Part shown: positions 19,294 through 28,569 of the stretch, piece by piece | How the letters are laid out: every line of letters begins with the position of its first letter | Numbering within the stretch: position 1 is the stretch's first letter | DNA from: Citrifermentans bremense R1 | GTDB taxonomy: Bacteria; Desulfobacterota; Desulfuromonadia; Geobacterales; Geobacteraceae | Direction of reading: 5' to 3' | Assembly: GCF_000426865.1 (NCBI RefSeq) | Contig: NZ_AUGE01000002.1 | Span: 411,581 to 475,580, forward strand | Length of the DNA: 64,000 nucleotides | The notes under the pieces: model-generated | The model's database searches: none | Told to the model about the DNA's origin: nothing | What the model saw: the letters and a program-made list of their open reading frames with translations, nothing else | Position numbers and translations under genes: made by a program

Positions 19294-19791
19294 CTACCTC
19301 CTGAAGTCGGCCGGGAGGTCATAGCGGTCCGCGGTCGAGTTCAGCTGGTCCAGCTTATTCTGCAGCTCCTTCACCCTTGCCTCGTTGTGCTTGATGCTGT
19401 TCTGGATGTTCAGATATTCCGAGCGGGACATGCGGGAGGTGTCCCCAAGGCGCACTTTCAACGCATCCAAATCGGTCTGTGCGGTTTGCAGGCGCGAGTT
19501 CGCCTGCAGAAACTCCCTGCGCCAGGCAAGCTCGTCCTTGCCCCCGTAGGTCTTGCTCTTCTCGTTGTTTTTCGCTCCCTTTTCCCCGCCCCCCTTGGGG
19601 CTGGCCGTCTCGGACGCGGCAGCGGGAGGCTCCTCGCTCCCTAACCTTTTGGCCTTCTTCCGGTACTTTTTCGGGACCTTCCCCAGATCCTCGGCGAAGT
19701 TCACCGTGCCGCGCTCGTCGGTCCATTCGTAGGTCTCCGCCAGAGCGGACAGCGGGTATAGCAAGAGCAAAAGCAAAAGCAGCTTCTTCAT
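19294..19791 (-). CDS. DUF4124-domain periplasmic protein
   Basis: 165 residues. A signal peptide (KKLLLLLLLLYPLSALA, cleavage near residue 19) precedes a short DUF4124 domain with its typical YEWTDERGTVNFAEDL motif. A basic linker with RKKAKRLG follows, then a low-complexity stretch and a helical, probably coiled-coil C-terminal half (about residues 85-155). The family is common in proteobacterial envelopes and has no known activity. It lies between lgt and the HIT gene on the same strand with no overlap. Confidence 0.85.
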   Translation of the reverse strand: MKKLLLLLLLLYPLSALAETYEWTDERGTVNFAEDLGKVPKKYRKKAKRLGSEEPPAAASETASPKGGGEKGAKNNEKSKTYGGKDELAWRREFLQANSRLQTAQTDLDALKVRLGDTSRMSRSEYLNIQNSIKHNEARVKELQNKLDQLNSTADRYDLPADFRR

Positions 19792-19834
19792 GTCAGTCTC
19801 CTTGTGCAGATCCTTTATGGATTACGGTTCGGGA

Positions 19835-20179
19835 CTACCCTGGAGGCCACCCGAGCTTGCGTCCGGCAAGCAGGTGGAAATGGATATGGAAAACGGACTG
19901 GCCGGCGCCGGCGTTGGTGTTGTTCACCAGGCGGAACCCTTCCTCGTCCACGCCACGCTCCCGGGCGAGCTTGGCAGCCGCCCGGTGGATCGCCCCGATG
20001 ATCCGGTCGTCCTCAGGAGCAAGCGCCAGCGCGTTGTCGAGGTGCTTCTTGGGGATGATAAGCATGTGCAAGGGCGCCACGGGGTTGATGTCCTCGATGG
20101 CGAAGAGATCGTCGTCCTCGTAGACCTTCTTGACCGGAATTGCGCCGCTGGCCATCTTGCAGAACAGGCAGTCGTTCAT
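19835..20179 (-). CDS. HIT-family (histidine triad) nucleotide-binding protein
   Basis: 114 residues, the usual size of HINT-type proteins. The zinc-associated CLFCKMASG opening and the histidine triad HIHFHLLAG near residue 98 are both present. Proteins of this group hydrolyse purine nucleoside phosphoramidates; the cellular substrate is generally unknown. A clear ribosome site (AAAGGAGG) precedes the ATG. It is separated from tlyA upstream by a repeat-containing gap of about 100 bases. Confidence 0.95.
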   Translation of the reverse strand: MNDCLFCKMASGAIPVKKVYEDDDLFAIEDINPVAPLHMLIIPKKHLDNALALAPEDDRIIGAIHRAAAKLARERGVDEEGFRLVNNTNAGAGQSVFHIHFHLLAGRKLGWPPG

Positions 20180-20213
20180 GTAACACCTCCTTTAAAAGTC
20201 AAACTCCAGAACC

Positions 20214-20300
20214 TTTAGCCACGGAGAACACGGAGAAAATCTGAGAGCGTCTCTGTTCCTCTGGGACCGCCTTGGCTATTCCTCAGTGACCTCTGTGTTC
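20214..20300. repeat. Dispersed CACGGAG/CTCTGTG repeat
   Basis: The gap between tlyA and the HIT gene carries CCACGGAGAACACGGAGAAA and several CTCTG phrases, the same vocabulary as the gap at 5870-6112. It runs into the last codons of tlyA, where it seems to have contributed the C-terminal residues, since the end of the TlyA reading frame ([10 protein letters not shown]) is encoded by repeat-like sequence. Confidence 0.5.
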
Positions 20301-21067
20301 CGGGATTCCAGGGGTTGCAGGGTTTGCAGGTCCCCCTGCTTCTTCAGATGGATCAGGAACTCCTTGTTCCCCTTGGGTCCGAGGATGGGCGAATCGCATA
20401 CACCCAGGACCAGCAGCCCCAGTCCCCTGGCCAGCTCGCCGATGCTCTCCACCACCTCCTGGTGCTTCTTCTCGTCCCGAACCACCCCGCCCTTCCCCAC
20501 CTGGCCGCGCCCCACCTCGAACTGCGGCTTGATGAGCGCGACCACGACGCCGTCGGGCTTGATCAGCCTGAGCGTCGGCGGAAGCACCTTGTCCAGCGAG
20601 ATGAACGAAGCATCGATCACCGCCAGGTCCGGGGATTCCGGGAGCATCCCCGGCTCCAGGTGGCGGATATTGGTCTTCTCCATGCTCACCACCCGCGAGT
20701 CCTCGCGCAGCTTCCAGGCCAGTTGCCCGTAGCCGACGTCCACAGCATAGACGCGGGTAGCGCCCCTTTGCAGCAGACAGTCGGTGAAGCCTCCGGTCGA
20801 GGCGCCCACGTCGATGGCGCAGAGTCCGGCGACGTCGATACCGAAGCGCTCCAGCCCCTCGGCGAGCTTCAGCCCCCCGCGGCTCACATAGGGAAGCGGC
20901 TCCCCCTTGAGACGGATCTCGGCCTCGACCGGGACCATGAGCCCCGCCTTGTCGGCCAAGTGGTCGTCAACCACCACCTGCCCCGCCATAATGAGCGCCT
21001 TGGCCCGCTCCCTGGAAGGGGCGAGCCCCCGTTCCAGCACCAACTTGTCGAGTCTTTCCTTGGTCAA
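20276..21067 (-). CDS. tlyA: TlyA-family rRNA 2'-O-methyltransferase
   Basis: 263 residues. An N-terminal S4 RNA-binding domain (about 1-65, opening [19 protein letters not shown]) is joined to an FtsJ-type methyltransferase domain. The latter shows [15 protein letters not shown] near residue 87 as SAM-binding motif [10 protein letters not shown] near 152 and [10 protein letters not shown] near 180. Characterised TlyA proteins methylate the 2'-hydroxyl of specific cytidines in 16S and 23S rRNA and influence capreomycin susceptibility. The extreme C-terminus is encoded by a dispersed repeat and is probably not conserved. Confidence 0.92.
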   Translation of the reverse strand: MTKERLDKLVLERGLAPSRERAKALIMAGQVVVDDHLADKAGLMVPVEAEIRLKGEPLPYVSRGGLKLAEGLERFGIDVAGLCAIDVGASTGGFTDCLLQRGATRVYAVDVGYGQLAWKLREDSRVVSMEKTNIRHLEPGMLPESPDLAVIDASFISLDKVLPPTLRLIKPDGVVVALIKPQFEVGRGQVGKGGVVRDEKKHQEVVESIGELARGLGLLVLGVCDSPILGPKGNKEFLIHLKKQGDLQTLQPLESRNTEVTEE

Positions 21068-21112
21068 GTGAACCTCAAATCAAAAAACTAAAAGCTCAAA
21101 CGAAAGCTTTCA

Positions 21113-21165
21113 CCCCTGGTCCACAGAGTCCACAGAGTCCTCTGTGGTGAGTGCCTTTGCTTTTA
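21113..21165. repeat. Dispersed CACAGAGTC/CTCTGTGG repeat
   Basis: A short copy of the CTCTGTG family lies between tlyA and the UbiD-type gene. CACAGAGTC occurs twice in tandem, followed by CTCTGTGGTGA, so this copy can fold on itself. It sits immediately after the stop codon of the decarboxylase gene. Confidence 0.5.
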
Positions 21166-21169
21166 ACAG

Positions 21170-23011
21170 CTAGTACAACCCATGCAGCGGCCCACCTGGG
21201 GCGGCCAACTGGTCCAGCTTCCGCTCCACCGCCGGATCCTCTACGAGCGGCGGCGCGTGGTGCGGCTTGACCCTGGCGTCTATCACCAGAGGCCCCGTGC
21301 ACCCCCACTGCTTGCAGACCATGCCGGCCCCGACACCGTAGATGTCGGCGGCGGGGTCGGAACGGGTGAAGGTGACCCAGAGGAAGTTGTCCAGGTGCTT
21401 TGCGGCGAACCTGCTGTCGTCGCAGACGACGATCAGCGGGAAGCTCTCCAGCCCATCCACTGCCTCAAGCGCAGCGCAAAGCGCCTCCATCTGCGGGTCC
21501 GCCTCCCCCTTCGGGATCGTGCAGGCAGGCCCCCGGACCGCGATGACGCCGGGAAGACAAATACAGGGATCATCGAAGCCGTCGGCGAGCCTCAACGAGG
21601 ACGGGAGCTCGCCCCCGAGGGTGCGGCGCTTTTCGCCGACGGCGGCGAAAACCACCTTCGAGCCGCTGTTCAGCCCAGAGCCGGAATAATCGAGCGTGTC
21701 GATGGTGGTAGCGGTCTGGAAATGCAGATCCCGCTTCAGGTCGATCCGTTCCAGCACATGCCGCAGGAAAGCGGGAATGTCGTGGATGTCGAGCTGAGGC
21801 GCGTCCTCGTGGGAGGCGATCATCAGGTACTTGGCCAGGGAGAGCTGCCCCTGCCCCAGCACCGCGTTCGCGATGGTAAGAAGTTCCTGCGGAGTCCGGC
21901 GCTCGCCGTAAGGGACGTAGCGCTCGCTCCCCAGGGCCAAAAGCAGCGGGTGCACGCCTGCCGCGTCGACCGCGTGTACCGCCTTGACGCCCGGTATCAC
22001 CGTGGGGATCAAGGGGCCGGTCAGTTCGTGAATGAAGGCGCCGAAGGAGGTGTCCTCCTGCGGAGGGCGCCCCACCGTGGTGAAGGGCCAGATGGCGCCG
22101 TCGCGATGGAGGACCTCCTCGACCTGGAGCACGGGGAAGTGGTGCGCCAGGCTGTAGTAGCCGAAATGGTCGCCGAAGGGTCCTTCGGGAAGGGTCTTGT
22201 TGGGGTCGATGACGCCGGTGATGCAGAAGTCGGCCTGCGCTGGGATCGGGAGCTGCCCGGGGCGCTGCACCATCTCGATCCGGTGCCCGGCCAGAAGCCC
22301 CGCGAAGGAGAGTTCCGGCATTCCCTCGGGCAAGGGCATCACGGCGGCAACGGTCATGGAGGGTGCGCCCCCCACGAAGATGTTCACCCGCAGCGGCTCG
22401 CCCCGCTCGATCGCTTCGGCATGGTGGAAGCCGATGCCGCGATGGATCTGGTAGTGCACCCCGATCTCGGCGTTTTGTCGGTACTCACCGCCGGAGATCT
22501 GCACCCGGTACATGCCGAGGTTTGAGTGGCGCAGTCCGGGCTCTACCGTGCTTTCCGAGTAGACCTGCGGCAGCGTGATGAACGCTCCGCCGTCGTCCGG
22601 CCAGGACTTCAGCTGCGGCAGTTTATCGATGGTGGTCCGGTTGGCGAGAATGGGGCCATCCCCAACCTCCTTGGGAAGGAGGTGCCATGCGGCGGGGACC
22701 GCACCCAATAAGGAAGCGGGGTCTTTCAGTGCCGATTTAGGATCGATCTTTAGCTGCACCAGGCGTTCAACCGCTTTCAGGGTGTCCCTGAAGATGTACC
22801 TGGTCCGCTCCAGGGTTCCGAACAGGTTCCCGAGCATCGGGAAAGGGCACCCTTTCACCCGGGTAAAGAGAAGCGCCGGGCCACCCGCCTGATACACCCT
22901 GCGCTGGATGGACCCGATCTCCAGGTCCGAAGAGAGCTCCTCGTTTATCCTAACCAGAGCGCCGGTCCGCTCCAGGTCCGCCACGCACGCTGCCAGATTC
23001 TTATATCCCAA
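21170..23011 (-). CDS. ubiD: UbiD-family decarboxylase, menaquinone-type (TTG start)
   Basis: 613 residues from a TTG at 23011, chosen because GGAGG lies six bases upstream and the product then begins LGYKNLAACVADLERTG as this family does; the open frame extends to 23176 but that extension looks non-coding. UbiD enzymes use prenylated FMN to remove a carboxylate from aromatic or unsaturated acids. Features include EIGSIQRRVYQAGGPALLF near the N-terminus, GEPLRVNIFVGGAPSMTVAA, and EGPFGDHFGYYS with the conserved acidic and histidine residues. The length of about 610 is that of the decarboxylases assigned to quinone synthesis. Menaquinone is the main quinone in Geobacteraceae, but an aromatic-acid role is not excluded. 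No UbiX gene is nearby. Confidence 0.88.
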   Translation of the reverse strand: MGYKNLAACVADLERTGALVRINEELSSDLEIGSIQRRVYQAGGPALLFTRVKGCPFPMLGNLFGTLERTRYIFRDTLKAVERLVQLKIDPKSALKDPASLLGAVPAAWHLLPKEVGDGPILANRTTIDKLPQLKSWPDDGGAFITLPQVYSESTVEPGLRHSNLGMYRVQISGGEYRQNAEIGVHYQIHRGIGFHHAEAIERGEPLRVNIFVGGAPSMTVAAVMPLPEGMPELSFAGLLAGHRIEMVQRPGQLPIPAQADFCITGVIDPNKTLPEGPFGDHFGYYSLAHHFPVLQVEEVLHRDGAIWPFTTVGRPPQEDTSFGAFIHELTGPLIPTVIPGVKAVHAVDAAGVHPLLLALGSERYVPYGERRTPQELLTIANAVLGQGQLSLAKYLMIASHEDAPQLDIHDIPAFLRHVLERIDLKRDLHFQTATTIDTLDYSGSGLNSGSKVVFAAVGEKRRTLGGELPSSLRLADGFDDPCICLPGVIAVRGPACTIPKGEADPQMEALCAALEAVDGLESFPLIVVCDDSRFAAKHLDNFLWVTFTRSDPAADIYGVGAGMVCKQWGCTGPLVIDARVKPHHAPPLVEDPAVERKLDQLAAPGGPLHGLY

Positions 23012-23288
23012 CCAACGCCTCCGCGATTTTGCCTGTAAATTAGCCGGTCTATTTTTAAAGCACCCCCGCAACCAAGTCAACACAAAACGCCCCCGGCAGC
23101 GGTAGAAGCAAAACCATTGGCCACAGAGAAAATCTGAGGAATTCTGAGGAGCGGGACCCTTTCTCTTCCCCGCCACAGATCGTCGTACACATTAAAACGA
23201 AGACTGTTCTGAAATACCGTTTTGTGATACCCTGCCAGCCGACTTGAAAGCCAGTCCCGCGGCATCACGAGTTTTTTGGAGAGTCTCC

Positions 23289-25778
23289 TTGCCACGCCTC
23301 ACGCTTTTCAAAAAGATCCTGGTCATCACGCTGCTGCTCTCCCTGCTGCCGCTGTTCGTCTCCTCGGCCATCCTCCTGATGAACCTGCAGTCGATCAGCA
23401 CCAAGCTCACCGACGAGATCTCCCGTACGGACGACCGGCAGGCGACCCAGTCGCTGCAGATGAAGGCGCGTGACCTGGCCGAAAACATCCGCGATTTCCT
23501 GCACCAGTGCGAAAGCGACCTGCTCTTTCTTTCGCGCTCCCGCCTGGACCGCTCGACGCTGCTCGACTTCTACCAGACCCGCTTAAGCGAGGTGTGGCAG
23601 CGCGGAGGGAGCGCCACCGCGACCCAGGGAACCCACGAGTTCCGCCCCATCTACCGCTCCATAGCCATCATCGACCGCAACGGCATGGAACAAACGGTGA
23701 TCCGAAACGGCCAGCTCGTCCCCAAGGAGCAACTGCGCGACGTGGCGGACCCCGCCAACACCGAGTTCAAGAGCGAGGAGTACTTCCGCCGGGTGCGGGC
23801 GCTAAAGCCCGGCGAGATCTACGTCTCGCACCTCACCGGTTTTCACGTCTCCAAGCAGGAGCAACTGGCCGGGGCCAAGGACCCGGAAAGCGCCTACGAC
23901 GGCAAGAGCTACCAGGGGGGCATCCGGTTCGGCTCGCCCCTCTACGACTCCAAAGGGAAGTTCTCCGGGATGGTGCTGCTGACCTTGGATCATCAGCACC
24001 TCATGGAGTTCACCCAGCACATCGACCCCGGCAAGGGTTTCGCCACCCTATTCCCCTCCTACCAAAGCGGCAACTACGCCTTTCTCTTCGACGACGAAGG
24101 GTGGATCATCACCCATCCCAAATTCTGGGATCTCCGTGGGGTGGACCAAACGGGCAGGCTTGTCCCGCCTTACACGGCGCATTCGAAAAAGGAGGACGTC
24201 GACAGCGGCCGCATCCCCTTCAACCTGGACCACGCCGGTTTCATCCACAAAAGCTACCCCACCGTCTCCGCCGCCGTCCGCAACCGCCAGGAAGGATTCG
24301 TCGACATCACCAACGTGGGGGGCGCCAAGAAGATCATGGCCTACGCCCCCATCTTCTACGACACCGGGGACTACGCCAGGCACGGCGTCTTCGGCGGGGT
24401 AACCATCGGCTTCCAGGTGGACCAGTTTCACGAGGCGTCCAGAAAGGGAAGCCGGCTGATCGACAGGCAACTGGGGGAGCACCGCCGAACCAGCGCCCTC
24501 ATCATCCTGGCCACGGCACTCGTCTCGGCGCTTTCTGCCTGGCTCTTGTCCCGCGGCATCAGCATCCCGCTTCGGCAGCTAACCGAAAGCGCCGGCAAGC
24601 TTGCCGCAGGCGACAGCCACGTCAGGGTAGCGGTGAATTCCAGCGACGAAATCGGTGTCCTCGCCAACACCTTCAACTATATGGCGGACGAGCTGGACCT
24701 AAGGAAGCAGAGCATACTCTCAACGCTGGACGAATTGCGCAAGTCGCGGCTGGAAATCCTCGACGAGCGCAACTTCAAGGAGAGCGTGCTGGAAAGTATC
24801 TCCAGCGGCATCGTCACCTTCTCCCCACAGGGGCGCCTCACCTCCATCAACCGGACCGGCCGCCTCTTCCTCGGCGAGGGGCTCGCAGCAGAGACGCATT
24901 ACACCGAGGTATTCAAGGGGTGGGGCGTCCTGAACGAGCGGATCTCTCAGGTCCTCTCCAAACAATCGGGGTACGGGCGCGAGACCTTCCGCTTCGATCA
25001 CGGCCCGGGCAAGACCCATTTCGACGTAGGGTTCTTCCCCATCGGAGCCGACGCGGAGCAGGGGCTCACCGTGACGCTGAGAAACGAGACGCAGCGGGAG
25101 AACCTGCAAGAGGAGATGATGCGCCTGGACCGGCTCGCCTCGCTGGGAAAACTTTCCGCCGGCATCGCCCACGAGGTGAGAAACCCGCTCACCGGCATCT
25201 CGTTGCTTTTGGACGACCTGCACGACCAGGCGAGTTCCAGCCCGGAGGACCGGGACCTGATCAAGAAGGCCCTGGCGGAAATCGAGCGGGTGGAAAAGCT
25301 GGTGAACGCGCTTTTGAACTACTCCTCGCCGGTGCGCGCCGAATTCAGGGAATGCGACCTGAACCGCCTGGTCTGCGACACGGTCCTACTGATGCGGCGC
25401 CAGTGCGAGAGACAAAAGGTGCAGTTGAACCTGAGCGAGGGGGAAGTCCCCCCGCTGCGGCTGGACCCGGAAAAGATAAAGCAGGCCGTGCTCAACATCA
25501 TCAAGAACGCCCAGGAAGCGCTCCCGGAAGGGGGGCGGATCGAGGTAGCCACCTCGGTCCAGGACGGGTACGCGGTGATCGGCATCGGCGACGACGGACC
25601 AGGCATAGCGTCTCAAGACCTGCCGCTCATCTTCGAGCCTTTCTTCACCAGAAAAGGGGCCGGGACCGGCCTCGGACTCTCCATCACCCAGAGGATAGTC
25701 GAGGAACATCATGGGAAGGTCCGCGTGGAAACCGCACCGGGAGCAGGGACCAGATTCACCGTCGAACTTCCTTTGTGA
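23289..25778 (+). CDS. Membrane sensor histidine kinase (extracellular sensor, HAMP, PAS)
   Basis: About 829 residues from TTG 23289, which has GGAGAG upstream; an earlier TTG at 23244 is an alternative. Layout: membrane segment near the start (ILVITLLLSLLPLFVSSAIL), a large periplasmic dCache-like sensor of about 360 residues, a second membrane segment (about 400-420), HAMP, PAS, HisKA with HEVRNPLTGISLLLDDL (phospho-histidine near residue 635) and HATPase with NIIKNAQEALPEGG and GTGLGLSITQRIVEEH. This is a DctB-like plan. The NtrC-type regulator gene begins about 50 bases downstream. The TRAP transporter follows that, so a small organic acid is the likely signal. Confidence 0.93.
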   Translation: MPRLTLFKKILVITLLLSLLPLFVSSAILLMNLQSISTKLTDEISRTDDRQATQSLQMKARDLAENIRDFLHQCESDLLFLSRSRLDRSTLLDFYQTRLSEVWQRGGSATATQGTHEFRPIYRSIAIIDRNGMEQTVIRNGQLVPKEQLRDVADPANTEFKSEEYFRRVRALKPGEIYVSHLTGFHVSKQEQLAGAKDPESAYDGKSYQGGIRFGSPLYDSKGKFSGMVLLTLDHQHLMEFTQHIDPGKGFATLFPSYQSGNYAFLFDDEGWIITHPKFWDLRGVDQTGRLVPPYTAHSKKEDVDSGRIPFNLDHAGFIHKSYPTVSAAVRNRQEGFVDITNVGGAKKIMAYAPIFYDTGDYARHGVFGGVTIGFQVDQFHEASRKGSRLIDRQLGEHRRTSALIILATALVSALSAWLLSRGISIPLRQLTESAGKLAAGDSHVRVAVNSSDEIGVLANTFNYMADELDLRKQSILSTLDELRKSRLEILDERNFKESVLESISSGIVTFSPQGRLTSINRTGRLFLGEGLAAETHYTEVFKGWGVLNERISQVLSKQSGYGRETFRFDHGPGKTHFDVGFFPIGADAEQGLTVTLRNETQRENLQEEMMRLDRLASLGKLSAGIAHEVRNPLTGISLLLDDLHDQASSSPEDRDLIKKALAEIERVEKLVNALLNYSSPVRAEFRECDLNRLVCDTVLLMRRQCERQKVQLNLSEGEVPPLRLDPEKIKQAVLNIIKNAQEALPEGGRIEVATSVQDGYAVIGIGDDGPGIASQDLPLIFEPFFTRKGAGTGLGLSITQRIVEEHHGKVRVETAPGAGTRFTVELPL

Positions 25779-25832
25779 CCCCCTAGGCTCCTCCCTACGC
25801 AACAAAAATCAGCAAAAGTGGGAACAGAAATC

Positions 25833-27209
25833 ATGGAAAAGATTCTGATCATAGACGACGAAGCCTTCATCTGCGAAAACGTGCAACGCATCCTCTCCGG
25901 CGAGGGGTATGAGGTGAGCGCCGCCGGTTCGGGAAAGGAGGCGCGCGACATCGTGGCCGGCGAAGAGATCGACCTGGCCCTGCTCGACCTGAACCTGGGC
26001 TCCGAGGACGGCATCGAGGTCCTCAAATCGCTCAAGGAGACGGACCCGGAGCTGCTGGTGATCATCATCACCGGGTACGGCTCGGTGGAGAGCGCCGTCG
26101 AATCCCTACAACTGGGCGCCTTCCACTACATGAAAAAGCCCTTCAAGGCGGACGCCCTCAGGCTGATCGTCAAGCTCGCCCTGAAGACCCAGACCTTGAA
26201 GCGCGAGGTCCGCAAACTAAAGCGCGACAACTCACCCCTTCCCGGGCGCTCCCCAATAATCGGCAAGAGCGAGGCGTTCCAGGAGATGGCGGCTCAGGTG
26301 CGGGAGATCGCCCGCATCCCCTCGACCGTGCTCATAACCGGCGAATCCGGTACCGGCAAGGAGGTGGTGGCCCGCGCCATCCACGACCTTTCCGACCGCA
26401 AGGAACACGCCTTCATCGCCATCAACTGCGCCTCCATCCCGGCCCCTCTTTTGGAGAGCGAGCTCTTCGGGCACGAGAAGGGGGCCTTCACCGGCGCCGT
26501 CGGACGCAAGAAGGGGCTTTTCGAGGAGGCGCACCACGGCACCATCTTCCTGGACGAGATCGGGGAAATGGACATGGCCATGCAGGTGAAGCTTTTACGC
26601 GTGCTGCAGGAAAGAACCATCAGGCGGGTAGGCGCCGTCAAGGACATCGAGATAGACGCGCGGGTCATAGCCGCCACAAACCGCGACCTCGCCAAAAGGA
26701 TCGAGGAGAAGAGTTTCCGCGAGGACCTCTTCTACCGCCTCAACGTGTTTCCCATCAACATCCCGCCGCTTCGGGAGCGCCCCGCCGACATAGCCGCGCT
26801 TTCCGCCTATTTCCTGGACAGCTTCAGCCGCTCCTTCGGCCGCGACTTCCGCAGCGTCTCGCCCGAGGCGGAGCAACTGATGGCGCAGTACGCCTGGCCC
26901 GGCAACGTCAGGGAGTTGAGGAACGTAATAGAACGGATCTGCATCATGCGCAGCGGCCCCACCCTGCTCCCGGAACATCTGCCGCAGGAGATCAGGAGCA
27001 GCCTGGCCCCCTCCCCCTTGCCGGCCGAGCTGCCCATGAGCATCGCTGCCGACCTTGGGCTCGAAGAAGCGGTCAGCGCCATCGAAAAATCGCTCATCCA
27101 GCAAGCCCTCCAGAAGACGGGGTGGAACGTGCTGCAGACGGCGGCCAACCTGAAGATCCCCCGCGGCACCCTGCGCTACAAGATGGAGAAGTACGGCCTG
27201 ATGCAATAG
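25833..27209 (+). CDS. Sigma-54-dependent response regulator (NtrC/DctD type)
   Basis: 458 residues from ATG 25833; a GTG five codons upstream is also possible. Receiver domain at about 1-120, opening EKILIIDDEAF with the phosphorylated aspartate in LALLDLNLG near residue 51. The AAA+ domain (about 140-370) has Walker A TGESGTGKEVVARAI and the sigma-54 contact loop GAFTGA. A Fis-type helix-turn-helix ends the protein (QTAANLKIPRGTLRYKM). It should activate sigma-54 holoenzyme at the -24/-12 promoter 131 bases downstream of its stop, in front of dctP. The palindrome at 27239-27258 is the best candidate binding site. Confidence 0.95.
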   Translation: MEKILIIDDEAFICENVQRILSGEGYEVSAAGSGKEARDIVAGEEIDLALLDLNLGSEDGIEVLKSLKETDPELLVIIITGYGSVESAVESLQLGAFHYMKKPFKADALRLIVKLALKTQTLKREVRKLKRDNSPLPGRSPIIGKSEAFQEMAAQVREIARIPSTVLITGESGTGKEVVARAIHDLSDRKEHAFIAINCASIPAPLLESELFGHEKGAFTGAVGRKKGLFEEAHHGTIFLDEIGEMDMAMQVKLLRVLQERTIRRVGAVKDIEIDARVIAATNRDLAKRIEEKSFREDLFYRLNVFPINIPPLRERPADIAALSAYFLDSFSRSFGRDFRSVSPEAEQLMAQYAWPGNVRELRNVIERICIMRSGPTLLPEHLPQEIRSSLAPSPLPAELPMSIAADLGLEEAVSAIEKSLIQQALQKTGWNVLQTAANLKIPRGTLRYKMEKYGLMQ

Positions 27210-27238
27210 CCCCGCTGCACCCCAGCCCCTGGCAACTA

Positions 27239-27258
27239 TCCGCCACCTCTGTGGCGGA
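27239..27258. promoter_or_regulatory. Candidate upstream activator site (palindrome)
   Basis: TCCGCCAC, four bases, GTGGCGGA: a perfect 8-bp inverted repeat centred about 117 bases before the predicted transcription start of dctP. That is the normal distance for an NtrC-family activator. No T-run follows, so a terminator for the regulator gene is less likely, though not excluded. Confidence 0.55.
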
Positions 27259-27339
27259 TTTCAGCCACTGCCACTTTCATAAACCGACATTTTATTTCCA
27301 CCTCGCGCATTAATTCAACCACTTACAGCTTTTCATTAG

Positions 27340-27355
27340 TGGCATCGCTGTTGCA
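27340..27355 (+). promoter_or_regulatory. Sigma-54 promoter of the TRAP operon
   Basis: TGGCATCGCTGTTGCA matches the sigma-54 consensus with GG (27341-27342) and GC (27353-27354) exactly ten bases apart. Transcription would begin near 27366, leaving a leader of about 110 bases before dctP. It fits the sigma-54 activator encoded just upstream. Confidence 0.8.
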
Positions 27356-27477
27356 TTAGAACAGCGTGTCGTATACGGAGCGGCAATATCCCCGTCACCG
27401 TTTGCGCGTTCCATCGAGTTCGAGGCGACAGTCGCCTGGACCAGATAAGGCAGCACAAACCCCAAGGAGGAACACCT

Positions 27478-28488
27478 ATGAGTCTCAAAGCATGTCTGAA
27501 AGCATTGGCCATGGCAGCAGCGCTCGCTCTGCCGCTGAACGCCGTCGCGGCGCCGGCGCCGATCGTGATCAAGTTCAGCCACGTCGTGGCGCAGCACACC
27601 CCCAAGGGGCAGGCGGCCGACTACTTCAAGAAACTGGCTGAAGAGCGGACCAAGGGAAGGGTCAAGGTCGAGGTGTATCCGAACAGCCAGCTCTACAAGG
27701 ACAAGGAAGAGATGGAGGCGCTGCAGCTAGGTGCAGTACAGATGCTGGCCCCTTCCCTGGCCAAATTCGCGCCGCTGGGCGTGAAGGAGTTCGAGGTGTT
27801 CGACCTCCCCTTCATCTTCGACAACTATCAAGAGCTCCACAAGGTAACCCAGGGTCCGGTCGGCGCGAAGCTCCTGAAAAAGCTCGAGCCCAAGGGTATC
27901 CTCGGCCTCGCCTACTGGGACAACGGCTTCAAGGTGATGAGCGCGAACAAGCCGCTTAAGTCCGTCGACGACTTCCGCGGTCAAAAGCTGCGCATCCAGT
28001 CCTCCAAGGTGCTCGACTCCCAGATGCGTTCGGTCGGCGCCATGCCGCAGGTGCTCGCCTTCTCCGAGGTGTACCAGGCCCTGCAGACCGGCGTCGTGAA
28101 CGGCACCGAGAACCCGCCTTCCAACCTCTACACCCAGAAGATGCACGAGGTGCAGAAATACGTGACCCTCTCCGACCACGGTTACCTTGGCTACGCCGTC
28201 ATCGTCAACAAGAAGTTCTGGCAGGGGCTGCCGGCCGACATCCGCACCATCCTCGAAGGATGCATGAAGGACGCGACCAAGTACGCGAACGAGATCGCCA
28301 AGAAGGACAACGAAGAGGCGCTGGCCGCCGTCAAGAAGTCCGGCCGCAGCCAGTTGATCAGCCTCACCCCGCAGGATCGCGCCGCCTGGAAAAAGGCGAT
28401 GGACAAGGCGCACAAGGATAACATGGGGCGCATCGGCGCCGACATAGTGAAGGAAGTCTACGCGGCCACCGGCTACAACCCGAACTAG
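27478..28488 (+). CDS. dctP: TRAP transporter substrate-binding protein (DctP type)
   Basis: 336 residues. A Sec signal peptide (KALAMAAALALPLNAVAA, cleavage near residue 24) leads into a DctP fold: IKFSHVVAQHTPKGQAADYF at the start of the mature part, VEVYPNSQLYKDKE near 65, and GTENPPSNLYTQKMHEVQK near 215. The middle arginine region LRIQSSKVLDSQMRSVGAMP should contain the residue that binds the ligand carboxylate. A strong AAGGAGG site precedes the ATG. Together with DctQ and DctM it imports C4-dicarboxylates or similar acids, driven by a sodium gradient. Exact substrate unknown. Confidence 0.94.
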   Translation: MSLKACLKALAMAAALALPLNAVAAPAPIVIKFSHVVAQHTPKGQAADYFKKLAEERTKGRVKVEVYPNSQLYKDKEEMEALQLGAVQMLAPSLAKFAPLGVKEFEVFDLPFIFDNYQELHKVTQGPVGAKLLKKLEPKGILGLAYWDNGFKVMSANKPLKSVDDFRGQKLRIQSSKVLDSQMRSVGAMPQVLAFSEVYQALQTGVVNGTENPPSNLYTQKMHEVQKYVTLSDHGYLGYAVIVNKKFWQGLPADIRTILEGCMKDATKYANEIAKKDNEEALAAVKKSGRSQLISLTPQDRAAWKKAMDKAHKDNMGRIGADIVKEVYAATGYNPN

Positions 28489-28510
28489 CTTGACCGTTTC
28501 ACCGCAAAGC

Positions 28511-28541
28511 AAAGGCCGCTGCGGCTGCCGCGGCGGCCTTT
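28511..28541 (+). terminator. Hairpin between dctP and dctQ
   Basis: AAAGGCCGC and GCGGCCTTT form a 9-bp stem with a GC-rich loop, 22 bases after the dctP stop. There is no long T-run. Such hairpins after binding-protein genes usually protect the upstream message and reduce read-through, giving more DctP than membrane subunits. Confidence 0.6.
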
Positions 28542-28569
28542 CATCGAGCTTTCCCAGGAGACGCCCATC

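Noticed and set aside
23507..25786. 759-codon plus-strand open frame inside the sensor kinase gene
   Set aside because: Shadow of the GC-rich kinase gene; rich in R, P, G and H with no domain. The same applies to other long shadows, for example opposite ftsH and opposite the hybrid kinase.
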